Shown piece by piece: positions 44,480 through 54,602 of a stretch of 64,000 nucleotides of DNA. The position numbers and the translations under genes are program-made. The first letter of the stretch is position 1. Every line of letters starts with the position of its first letter. The notes beneath the pieces are model-generated. The model saw nothing but the letters and a program-made list of their open reading frames with translations. It ran no database searches and had not been told where the DNA came from. Source of the DNA: Panicum virgatum (lineage: Eukaryota > Streptophyta > Magnoliopsida > Poales > Poaceae). The DNA lies in NCBI RefSeq assembly GCF_016808335.1, contig NC_053153.1, positions 18,053,033 through 18,117,032 of the forward strand, in the 5' to 3' direction.

Positions 44480-45640
44480 CTAAACAAGGGAGAAAATTGC
44501 ATATTTGGGACTCCAAAAAATGGGCTTCGTAATTTTGCCACTTCAAACATTAACTTTGTAAAATTGGGTTTTGAAACATTGTCCACTTGCAGACTATGCC
44601 ATTAGACGTATTTGGGGCTTGTATAGACTAAAATACCCTTCTGCTTTTACGATCCGTTTCTTCTGTCGTTTCGCGTTGTTACATCTCGCTGGCTGGACCA
44701 TCCATCTAATCATGGGCGTGGTTGAACCTTGGTGCGACCCGCAATCGATCCATCGATCCATATGTTGTGTGGAGGAGAACCGGTCTATCCATTTTAGTTA
44801 GTTGCTGACCCGTGGTGTCCCAATGGATATTACGGATCGACCTGGCTTAGTTTATGCTTGCTGCTGCTTGCAAGCGTGGCCAGCATGCTGCTGCTTCAGG
44901 AATTCAAATGCATCTATTATATTCCTGTGTCCACAAGTCTCACGCACTACTTCGTTCGTGAAATATGCAACGGTGCCATGAGAACATGCTAGCTAACAGC
45001 TTACTAGATATACTGAACGCTAATAAGATTCATTGTGCTACGTAAATATAAAGGCTGTCTAATCCAACCTGACCTGCTTCCAGCAACCATCAAAGTACAA
45101 GATCAGAAACAACAACGACACTATTTCCGAACAGTTAACATTCAGAAAAGATCAGATAGCAAGTGCCACTTGCAGTTGTCTAAACAAAAGCAGCAGATTT
45201 CGAAACTCCAATAGGGAGAGGTTTGTGTTGAAGCTCTGCACTGCAACAAGCAAATAGATCGTTCTAATCAGTCTATGATTATTAGCGATAAAATAAAACT
45301 GGAAAAGTGTGTCAGAGTTACAGAAATGTATAGACAAGCACCAATCAACTAAGAAATTTCATTCTAGCAGAAGTATACATATGACCTGAAAATAAGAGAC
45401 TATTTCAAAAGGCAACAAGTACCAGTAGAAACACAACTACTAGGAACTCTAAAAGTTCCCACGAAATACATATGAACTGAAAATAAGAACAGCTAGCAGC
45501 CTAGCAGGCAAAGCAAGGGCAGGCAAAGCTAGCTGGCTAGAAGACCAAGAATATCATGCTCCAACCACAGCCATCCTCAAAAAATGAATAGAAACTTTGA
45601 TGACTAGAAAAATATTTCAGATATTAGTACCTTTAAGCAT
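44480..45640. other. Non-coding DNA
   Basis: No domain or repeat with clear ends was seen. The part adjoining 45640 may be the 3' UTR of the minus-strand hAT-derived fragment. Confidence 0.35.
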
Positions 45641-45875
45641 GTCATTCTTCTGGATCAGGTACCTCGACAAAATTCTCAATTCCTCCCATGCAAAATTTTG
45701 ATGAACCTATCAAAGTTATGTTGAAGTCAGATCTGAAAAATCTTTTTCTATTCCAAATCATACAAAACTAAGAACTGGAAAGAGAGTGTACCCGAGGCCC
45801 GCAACCAATCTTGTAAGCATATCAATGCTTCCACATTCTTTGGAGTTAACCGGCTTCTAAAATAGGGTGTTATTT
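45641..45875 (-). pseudogene. C-terminal exons of a hAT-derived (sleeper-like) protein, 5' side cut by LINE
   Basis: The reverse strand reads FRSRLTPKNVEALICLQDWL, a donor at G|GTACAC (near 45790), an acceptor TTTGATAG (near 45719) and then SSKFCMGGIENFVEVPDPEE-stop. The phases match across the intron. The VEALICxQDWL pattern is typical of the extreme C-terminus of hAT transposases and domesticated DAYSLEEPER/RICESLEEPER-like proteins. The rest of the gene was not found beyond the LINE at 52,829. Confidence 0.5.
45865..45875. repeat. 11-bp TSD of the L1-type LINE, left copy
   Basis: GGGTGTTATTT, repeated after the poly-A at 52818-52828. A second identical copy at 46093-46103 makes the exact 5' border ambiguous. 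Confidence 0.6.
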
Positions 45876-46239
45876 TGATGGTGCTTGTTGGGAGCTGCAT
45901 CAGATCAAGGGGAGCGGATGGCTGGAGGAGAAGAGCGGCATTGGTGGGGAGCCATGCCCCTGCCCTGAACCCTAAATCAAGGTTCAAACTTTGGGGGTAG
46001 CTGTCTTGTGCGAATGTTTCATGGAACAGGATGAGTGACTGGGTGGAGAAGACGACGGACAAGGTGTTTTTGTGAGAATGTTCCATGGAATAGGGTGTTA
46101 TTTTGATGGTGCCCCAGGTGGCTAGGTGCTTGGGTAGATGAGGAAGGGCACAGGGCGAGGGAAAGAACATTTGGAAGAATAGATGGCTTTAGAGGAGAGT
46201 ATGGTGGTCAAGGGAGTGGCATCTCATCTTGGGGTGGAC

Positions 46240-46248
46240 ACTGGTGGA
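46240..46248. repeat. 8-9 bp TSD of MITE in LINE ORF1, left copy
   Basis: ACTGGTGGA, repeated at 46853-46861. One base is shared with the TIR, so the length is 8 or 9. Confidence 0.8.
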
Positions 46249-46852
46249 TATAGGTGTCCAAATGGGCGGCCCAGCCCAGCCCGGCCCTAGCCCGCTTTGG
46301 CCCGGCCCGATTCGGCCCGGCCCTATGCGGCCCAGTGGCCATTTCGTGCCGGCCCGGCCCGGCACTATGGGCCGACCTCCCAGCCCAGGCCCGGCCCTAC
46401 ACCTTTTTTATAGTGCTGGGCCGGCCCAATGGCCCAGTTGACCCACAGAGCCCGGGCTGGCCCTGGCCCTATTTTCCATAATAAACCCCACATTTAATCA
46501 AGAATTTGAACCTAAATTTAAATATGGCATTCAAAAATCTCATATCAAGATCACATATCAAGTAATACGACAACAAACACAACATATATACACATATCAT
46601 AGATCAAGTAATCACATAATTTCATTATATTTCATATATCATCCCAAAAAATCGTGCCGAAATCATGCCAACCCCAAAATCGTGTCGTGCTGGGCCGGCA
46701 CTATGGGCCGAAGCAGCGGCCCAGGCACTGGCCCGCCTATCGTGCCGTGCTGGCCCAGGCACTATGCTTGTCGTGCCGGGCTGGGCTAGGGCTGTGCTTT
46801 TTAGGGCCGTGGCTCTGGCCGCCCATCGGGCCTAGCCCATTTGGACACCTAT
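46249..46852. mobile_element. GGCCC-rich MITE inserted in LINE ORF1
   Basis: TIR TATAGGTGTCCAAATGGGC at both ends, with 8-9 bp TSD. The body is rich in GGCCCAGCCCGGCC-like repeats in opposite orientations around an AT-rich centre (46480-46660). It could be a hAT (8 bp) or Mutator (9 bp) derivative. Confidence 0.8.
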
Positions 46853-48829
46853 ACTGGTGGAGGACAGGACACTCGCCGAGATAATTTCAACAGGCCCAAC
46901 AACAACAAGAGGAGGCTGGATGATAGAGAGGAACAGATACTCAGAGAGAAATTGACAAGGGAACAGGGAGATCGTAGAAGATTTGAATGGTGTAACAGTG
47001 AGAACACAGGTGACAATGCTAGAGAGAGTAAAGGAAAGAATGTCCAAAACAATGAGATGTACTGCTATAATTGTAATGGGACAGGTCATATTAAGAAGAA
47101 CTGTGCTAACACCATTTTGCTACTCATGCAAGAAATCTGGACATAAAGCCCCATTATGTCCGGAGAAGAAAGGATTGAGAGTGTGTGGATTTGGCATCCC
47201 TGGACAGGGTTTTTATAGCATCCGATATCCCACAGATAAGAAGATTGAGCAGAACAAAGGTGTCAAAGGGGTGATGACCATTCTCTCAGGAGCTGCCACA
47301 GTCCCAATAATTGAGAGAGAATTGAGACAGCTTTTTAGAAAGAATGAGAACTGGATCATTAAAACTATGGTAACTCCGAATGATATCATGATACAATTCC
47401 CTGATGAGGAAAGTAGACACCAGCTTGCCAGGTTTAAGAGCTTTGAGTTTGACACTGCTATGATTAAGGCTAAAGTGGTGCCTACAGAAAATTCTGCTGG
47501 AGCTGATAGCAGTCTGGAGGTAGTTTGGGTGCAGGCTGACAACTTCCCTGAAGATGCTAAGATAGTGGAGATCATCATGGAGACAGCGTATCTAGTTGGT
47601 GACCCTGAGGAGGTGGATACTAGTACTCTGAAGAAAGCAGGGCTTGTGAGAATTAAAATCGCCTGTAGGGATTCAAGAGAATTAAAAGGGGAAACTCAGA
47701 TCTTTTTCAATGGAGAGAGCCGTAAGATAAAATGGACGGTCGAAACTCCGGTGAAACAGGACAAGGATAAATATTCTTCTAAGGAATCTGATACTCACAA
47801 AGATGATGGGGATGGTAAAGAGAAGGATAGAGAAGAGGAATCATCTGGCAGTAAAGAACTGAAGATATCCAAATTAGCACAGATGCTCAATGTGAAATTG
47901 CCTGAAGAGCAAGGGAATGGCAATCAAGACACTGGGAAAAAACACAATGCTGGAATTGGTGATAAGGAATCAGAGGGTGATTATGACCCAATGGGAGAGG
48001 AAGATGTGATTCAAACACAACAAAGTTTTGTAGCCCCAGTGGAGGAGATGCAAGAAGCTGAGGATGAAAGGGAGGAAGAACAAGTGGATTATGAGGATGA
48101 AACACTGGCTGGAGACAAATATGAAATGGAACAAATTGATGAGATTTTTGAAGAGAGAACTGACAAATTGGCTCCTTTCCTCAATATTAGTAAATTTGAG
48201 GCTACTGGTGAAGTGGTGATTCTCATGATGTCAAACTGATAGAGAGTGGTAGTAACCTATCCCAAATGAATAGCAAGGTGGTTCAAGAGATTCAGGAGAT
48301 AGATACAGATAATGGCATTATGGTTCCACGGAGGATGAAAGTTAAATTTACGCCTGCTGTGGCACAAAGAAGAAGTTTGAGGCTCAGCAATGACAGGGGC
48401 CCAGTACAGGACAAAAGCTGAAGCTATCAAGGAAAAGCATAATACCACAGGTAAAATCTCTTCCTTTGCTATTTTTAATTCCATCAATAACGCAAATTTA
48501 ATTGAGGTTGCTAGGGCTAGTAAAATTAACTTGGGAAAGAGTGAAAAACAAACAACCAACTCTATAGATATAGATACTATTAAAGCGTATGAGATGGCCC
48601 AAGCTGTGTTGTTAGAAACCCAACAGAATATAGAGGAGGCGAAGAAGATCAAAGGAAAAGAAGAAGGTCGAGACAAACGGGGAGATAAGACAGAGGAACA
48701 AGCTAATAATATAAAGGGGGGTTTAGATGTTCTGCCCCTATCATACTTTGATGGTGATGACGGAAAGAAAGAGTTGAAAGAGTCTGTAAACCCCAAAAGA
48801 GGGGGTGTCAGAAAACCCAAAAGTAAGAA

Positions 48830-51800
48830 ATGATAATACTTTTTTGGAATATTAGAGGGATTGGTGGACTTGGAAGAAGAAAGCAACTTAAAGAACTAAT
48901 GGCAAAACATAGAGTAGATGTTATTTGTTTACAGGAAACGATCAAGCAGGATTTCTCTATACAGGAATTGAAAGCTTTGGGTGGAAATTTAAATTTTTCT
49001 TGGAATTGGACAGAGGCAGTGGGTATGTGACCTTGATTGGTTTGAAACAGGGAGATTTGGATGCTGTTGAAATGGACAATGGCTCTTTCTTCTCTAGTGT
49101 TAGAATAGTGAACAGAGAAGATATGTTTGAATGGGAGATAGTTAATGTTTATGGCCCGGTCCAAACAGATAGAAAAGAGGAGTTCCTGATAGAATTACAA
49201 ATGAAGTTGGAATCATGTACTTGGCCGTTCTTAATTGGAGGAGATTTTAATCTTATAAAATTTGCTCATGAGAAAAACAATGATAATGTTGACCAAAGAT
49301 TGATGGATATGTTTAACTCCTTTTATCTCGGATGTTGGTATTAGAGAGATGATTAGAAGAGTCAGTAAATTTACCTGGTCAAATAAACAAGAAACCCCAT
49401 TATGTGTGTCTTGGATAGAGTTTTTACTAGCTCGGGATGGGATCAGCACTTCCACATGGCAACTTGTGATACTTTAACTAGAGTTGGATATGATCATAGT
49501 CCTTTATTGGTAAATACTGAGGATGGCAGACTGCATCAAACTTTTAATTTTAGATTTGAGATGGCGTGGTGTCAGGTTCCTGGCTTCCTACATTTGATGA
49601 AAGAAAAATGGCCAGTCAGAAGTGGTTTAGGTATACAAGATTATTGGAAAGAAATGAAATATTGCATTAGAAAATGGTGTAAAGGCTGGAGTGCTAATTT
49701 TGGGAGTCAATTGAAAAAGGAGAAATTGGATTTGCTTGAGAGAATACAGTTTTTTGATAAGATGTACGAATCTCATGGCTTAACTAGTGATCAATGGAAA
49801 CAGAGATACGAAACTAAGGAGCAATTAGAGTCAATCTACAACTTTGAAGAGATGCAATGGCAGAAAAGATGTGGTGAAAAGTCAAATACAGGATATTTTC
49901 ACGGGGTGGCTAATGGACGAAAGAAAAAGTGCACCGTTTTCTCCTTGGAGGATGGTGCAGAAGAGATTAGAGAACCGAAACTTTTGAAGGAACACATAGA
50001 GGGTTACTATAAGAGACTTGTTGGTAAAGAAGAAGAGAGCATTTTGACGCTGTCACAGGACATTTGGACAACCAGTGGAAGAATTACTGAGGAAGAGGGT
50101 TTTGAACTAACTAAACCTTTCACATGTGAGGAAATTGAGAAAGCAGTGAAAGAAATGGATGCAAATTCGGCTCCTGGGCCAGATGGGTTTCCAATTGTTT
50201 TTTATAAAGTTTCTTGGGATCAAGTTAAAGATCCGTTGATGGAATGTTCAAAGATTTTCATAGAGGTGATTTCAACATCAGTAGATTGAACTATGGGATG
50301 ATCTCACTTATTCCAAAACTCAAAGATGCCAACAACATTAAACAATACCGTCCAATTTGCCTGCTGAATGTTGACTATAAGATATTCACCAAAGCACTGA
50401 CTATGAGACTAACGCCACTAGCGGAGAAAATCATTAGTGAGACACAAACTGCTTTCCTGCCTGGGCGGTTCATCCTAGAAGGAGTTATTATTCTACATGA
50501 GGTGCTGCATGAACTCAGAACGACTAAGAGGAAGGGAATTATTCTCAAATTAGATTTCAAAAAGGCATATGACAAGGTTAGATGGAGCTTCTTATATGAA
50601 GTGTTTCAAAAGAAAAATTTCCCTGTTAAGTGGATAGAATGAATTAGGCAGATTGTTGAAGGCGGTAGAGTAGGGATCAACTTTAATGGAGAGTATGGGA
50701 ATTACTTTAGAACTTATAAGGGCTTACGCCAAGGTGATCCACTTTCGCCTCTGCTCTTTAATCTAATAGGAGATGCTTTGGCGACCATGCTTTTAGAGGC
50801 TAAAAACGCTGGTGAAATTAGAGGACTGGTACCCCATTTAGTAGAAGGAGGACTCACTCATCTACAGTATGCTGATGATACTATAATCTTCTTGAACCTA
50901 GATGATCAATCCATTGTTAAGGTTATGTTTCTGCTGTACTGTTTTGAATCTATGTCGGGTTTAAAGATAAATTACCAAAAGAGTGAGGTCCTAGTGGTTG
51001 GTGGGGATGAAGAAGAACAGTGTAGAGTGGTGATGATGTTTAACTGCAAAGAAGGGACACTTCCCATGAAATATCTTGGCATCCCGGTGAGCAGCTATCA
51101 TCTAACAGTGGGTGATCTTGCTGTGGTCTATCAAAAAGTGGAAAAAAGGCTCCCAACTTGGCAAAGTAGCAACCTATCATCTGGAGGGAAAATGATTTTA
51201 GGAGAAACTTGTTTGAGCTCAATTCCAAATTATACTATGGGGGTATATTTACTACAAGAAGAAATCCATGTAAAAATGGATGCTGCTAGAGCAATTTTTT
51301 TTTGGCATGGTCCGGGTCTCAAGAAGAAATACCATATGGCCAACTGGTCAATGATTTCTAAGCCAAAAGAGTACGGTGGTCTTGGACTTTTACAGACACG
51401 AGGTTGATGAACATATGCCTTCTTTCTAAATGGATTTTCAAATTGGAGAGAGGAGAGTCCAATGTCTGCCTTAATTTACTTAGAAACAAGTATTTGGGGG
51501 TGGGGGGGGAGGGAGGTTTTTCTCCAGCTCACCTAAAGGTGGGTCTCAATTCTGGAAAGGGTTACATGCTATTAAAGACAGCTGCATCCGAGGCTTGAAA
51601 TATGAAATCCACAATGGTAAAAAAGTAAGATTTTGGTTGGATGTATGGTTTGAAGAATGCCCACTGAAAATTCGATTCCCAAATCTTTTTAAGATCTGTA
51701 ACCAAAAAGATTGTTCCGTGGCTGAATGTATAGAGGGTGAATATCTCATGCTAACTTTTAACAGATCCTTGGGATGGTAGAATGCCAAGAATGGGAGGAA

Positions 51801-52457
51801 CTTCTGGAATGCCTTTTTACTGTAACGTTAGATGAAACTGAAGACAAAGAGGTTTGGGCTTTAGAGAAGTCAGGTTATTTTACAACTTCTTCCCTGTATA
51901 AGTTGTTGTGCTTCCCCGGTGTAGTGAATCAAAATATGAAAGATGTGTGGGATTCTAAAATCCCCCTGAAGATCAAATTCTTTGTTTGGCAGGTTTTTAA
52001 TGATAAACTACAATCGGCTGAAAACTTGATTAAGGGGAAATGGCTTGGACATTTAGAGTGCGAACTATGTGGAGTACCTGAAACAACAAACCACATTGTT
52101 TTTACTTGTATACTTCCTGTTTTTATTTGGAACATATGCAAAGATGAACTTGGATGGGACAGTGTGCCTAAATGTGATGAAACTTGGCTTAGTAATATCA
52201 TGAATGGATGCTCTCGGAAAAAGAGGCTAAGACTAATCTTCTTGTTTGGATGTGTGGCATGGACTTTGTGGTTGACTAGGAATGATCTTATCTTCCGAAA
52301 TATAGTACTCTCTTCCCCTTTATCTTGCATATATCGAGTAACTTCCTTCTTGCAGAAATGGAATGTGCTGAACGGGGCGGACAGAAAATGGGTGGCAAAG
52401 GTGGTGTCAAGTTTGAATTCCAGGGCATATGTGCTGCAGGATAGCGATGGAAGCTGA
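48830..52457 (+). pseudogene. LINE ORF2: APE endonuclease, reverse transcriptase, zf-RVT
   Basis: ORF2 starts at ATG 48830 (LFWNIRGIGGLGRRKQLKEL, endonuclease start; DVICLQETIK; GGDFNLIKF at about 49235). The RT follows: DANSAPGPDGFPIVFYK (50158 onward), ISLIPKLKDANNIKQYRPI, LKLDFKKAYDKVRWSFLYEV and LRQGDPLSPLLFNL. The catalytic LQYADDTIIFL is near 50865-50895. The C-terminal zf-RVT finger is CELCGVPETTNHIVFTC near 52060-52110. The reading frame shifts at least five times and has nonsense codons (for example TGA at 50641). It is inactive. Confidence 0.85.
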
Positions 52458-52806
52458 AGTAAACAGCTTGGACGCGCTGGCACAAAGGTGTAAAGGAAGT
52501 TAATGGAAGCTTAGTTGGCAGATCGAAGTAATATCAAGTTACAAGTTATATAGTTCTTCGTTTAGACAATCTGGTCTTCTATTAGTACTCTCAGTATGTC
52601 GGGTTGTATCCCGTGAGATGCACGTCTTTTGTGTAGACCACTAGATGGGTCTCACCAGAATTTTTTTGTGTAAGCAGGTTACTTTAGAAGTAGATCATTA
52701 TGGTCTTAGATGCCTTGTGTGTGTGAACCTGATCCTGTAAATCTGGCAACCCCAGAGCTACCTTTGTTTGCTTTCTATAAAGCAGGGCCAAATCGGTCTT
52801 TGGTCT
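52458..52806 (+). other. LINE 3' UTR
   Basis: Non-coding DNA between the ORF2 stop and the A tail. Confidence 0.7.
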
Positions 52807-52817
52807 AAAAAAAAAAA

Positions 52818-52828
52818 GGGTGTTATTT
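52818..52828. repeat. 11-bp TSD of the L1-type LINE, right copy
   Basis: GGGTGTTATTT immediately after the A tail. Confidence 0.75.
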
Positions 52829-54020
52829 GCGAAAAAAAGTTTCAGTGAAAGTTTCAGTGGAGGCGGGGGTAAAACGCGAAACCTGATGCGGGGTCGTGCG
52901 ACTGATCTGAGTCGTTCGTTTCATATCCGACGGCCACGGTTGAGGTTTCCAGGATTGCCCTGGATCCCTGGTTTTCACACAATATTTTCTCGCGTCGCTA
53001 ACACAAATCCCAACCAGCGCATCCTCTCTTATCTCTTTGCTATCTGTTCCCCAGCACGCCTCAGCTGCCCTGGCCTGCTCCGCCGTCGCCGCCCCTCGTC
53101 AAGTCTCCACCGTCGCGTGCAACGCCAGCCCAGACCAGCCGGCGGTCGGCTGCGGCTCCACGCCTAGTGCATCATCGCCCGCAGGTCCAACATCTCCAGC
53201 GCCAGCCCTAGATTTTTTTTTGAACGAACTAGATCCATTATTTTACCCCAGATAAGCCCATCCCAGCCCCTCTCCCCTTACTTCCAGGACGGCGTCAACC
53301 ACAGCGCACTACCTCCATGGCTTAATCCTGCTGGCCACAACCGTAGCACGCATCACCATCCCAATCCCCTTCCTGTCTCTCCACTTGGGCAATTTCTTCT
53401 CTTGTTTAAGTTTGTTCTGAATATGATCAAAATATATGCCCATATTTTTACCTAGAATCCTTTGTAAGTAAAGTGGAAATATCGTTACCTATCAGAATAT
53501 CAGAGTTCGCCCTGGACTATGTTCCTGTTTATTTCATTCTACTTTGAAATTATGTATAGATGCCTGTGGGTTAACTTATTTCTTTCGGGTTTCATCTCTA
53601 GCCTACCCCAACTTGCTTGGGAAAAAAGGCTATGTTGTTGTTGTTGTTGTTGCCTGTGGGTTAACTTAACTTTTTGTAGGACAACATATCCAGGGACTAC
53701 CTAAAATTAGGGAGCTCTGTTACATTTGAACTAAAGCATCTTTTTAAATGGTTCATGAAGCTAAACCGATTTAAAATATTGGCATATATACATGACATTT
53801 TTCCTTCTGCAAGTCATGGAAATGTTTCCCCAATTGAAGCAAATACATATTTTGATACAGGCCTTTAGCAGGCAAAACATAGAGTAATATTTGATATTCA
53901 TAGAAAATTAAATTTTGTTCAATAACTACACAAATCAATGAAGCATATCCGAGATTCCAGATTCCTGGAACAAGATATTTTTTTAAGGTTTCATCATCCA
54001 TATACATTGTTTGAACTATT
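52829..54020. other. Unassigned DNA upstream of the lectin gene
   Basis: A GC-rich part (52980-53250) has Ser/Ala/Pro-rich frames without a domain. It may be a leader exon or captured gene DNA. The rest is AT-rich and includes the 72-bp RTE tail insertion. Confidence 0.35.
53579..53650 (+). mobile_element. 72-bp RTE 3'-tail insertion
   Basis: CTAGCCTACCCCAACTTGCT through GGCTATG plus a (TTG)n tail matches the 3' end of the RTE at 34665. It is flanked by an 18-bp TSD, TGCCTGTGGGTTAACTTA, at 53561-53578 and 53651-53668. Confidence 0.88.
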
Positions 54021-54023
54021 TCA

Positions 54024-54368
54024 GGGGCCGTTTAGTTCCCAAATAAAAAAATTTTAGGTGTCACGTCAACGGTTTGACCAGATGTCGGGAGGGCTTTTCG
54101 GACACTAATTAAAAAACTAATTTCAGAACTCACTTGGAAACCGCGAGACGAATCTTTTGAGGCCTTTGACCGCATCATTAGCACATGTGGGTTACTGTAG
54201 CACTTATGGCTAATCATGCACTAATTAGGCTTAAAAGATTCGTCTCGTCGTGTACATCCAAACTGTGTAATTAGTTTTGTTGTTTAATTACATTTAGTGC
54301 TCCATGCATGTGTCCAAAGGGAAAGACACAAATTTCGAGGTGAAAATTTTTGGGAACTAAACGCCCCC
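54024..54368. mobile_element. MITE, 345 bp, TCA target site
   Basis: TIR GGGG(C/G)CGTTTAGTTCCCAAA at both ends, with TCA at 54021-54023 and 54369-54371. Internal inverse blocks around CGCGAGACGAATCTTTTGAG. It ends about 230 bp upstream of the lectin start codon. Confidence 0.85.
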
Positions 54369-54522
54369 TCAGTTAATACTGGCATATATACTGCACAGGC
54401 TAAGTCCTATGATTTACACAATCGGGCTGCTCTTTTGTTATTACTGATTACTTCAAGTAGCTAGAAAATTAAGACTTAAGAAAACTTTGCTTAATCTCTT
54501 TGCCCCTTTACAGGAGAAAAAG

Positions 54523-54534
54523 ATGTCAGCGTAG
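54523..54534 (+). promoter_or_regulatory. Four-codon upstream ORF in lectin leader
   Basis: ATGTCAGCGTAG lies 68 bases before the main ATG, just after an acceptor-like TTTACAG (54507-54513) that suggests a 5' UTR intron. An effect on translation is inference. Confidence 0.4.
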
Positions 54535-54602
54535 CAGGAAACCAATAGCCACCGCTCTTCCCTTCCTCCCAAGTGAATACTTCCCAAAATCCCTAAGAGA
54601 AA

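Larger units (their letters stand above)
46183..48833 (+). pseudogene. LINE ORF1 (nucleic-acid binding protein)
   Basis: The likely start is ATG 46183. 22 codons precede the MITE at 46249-46852, after which the frame continues unbroken (GGQDTRRDNFNRPNNNKRR). The first knuckle is CYNCNGTGHIKKNC (about 47062-47103). After a frameshift near 47110 the second knuckle, CYSCKKSGHKAPLC, and a DUF4283-like region (FELPDEES-type block IMIQFPDEESRHQLARF) follow. A Lys/Glu-rich acidic tail ends at a stop at 48237. The same frame reopens at 48390-48833 and its TGA overlaps the ORF2 ATG. It would bind LINE RNA. Confidence 0.75.
45876..52817 (+). mobile_element. L1-type LINE, nearly full length, decayed
   Basis: The order is 5' UTR, ORF1 with two CCHC knuckles, ORF2 with APE endonuclease, RT and zf-RVT, 3' UTR and an 11-A tail (52807-52817), with TSD GGGTGTTATTT. 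A MITE is inserted in ORF1. Frameshifts in both ORFs make it inactive. Confidence 0.85.

Noticed and set aside
46229..46884. Pro/Gly-rich ORFs around 46.3-46.9 kb
   Set aside because: They lie inside the GGCCC-rich MITE and are produced by its repeats.
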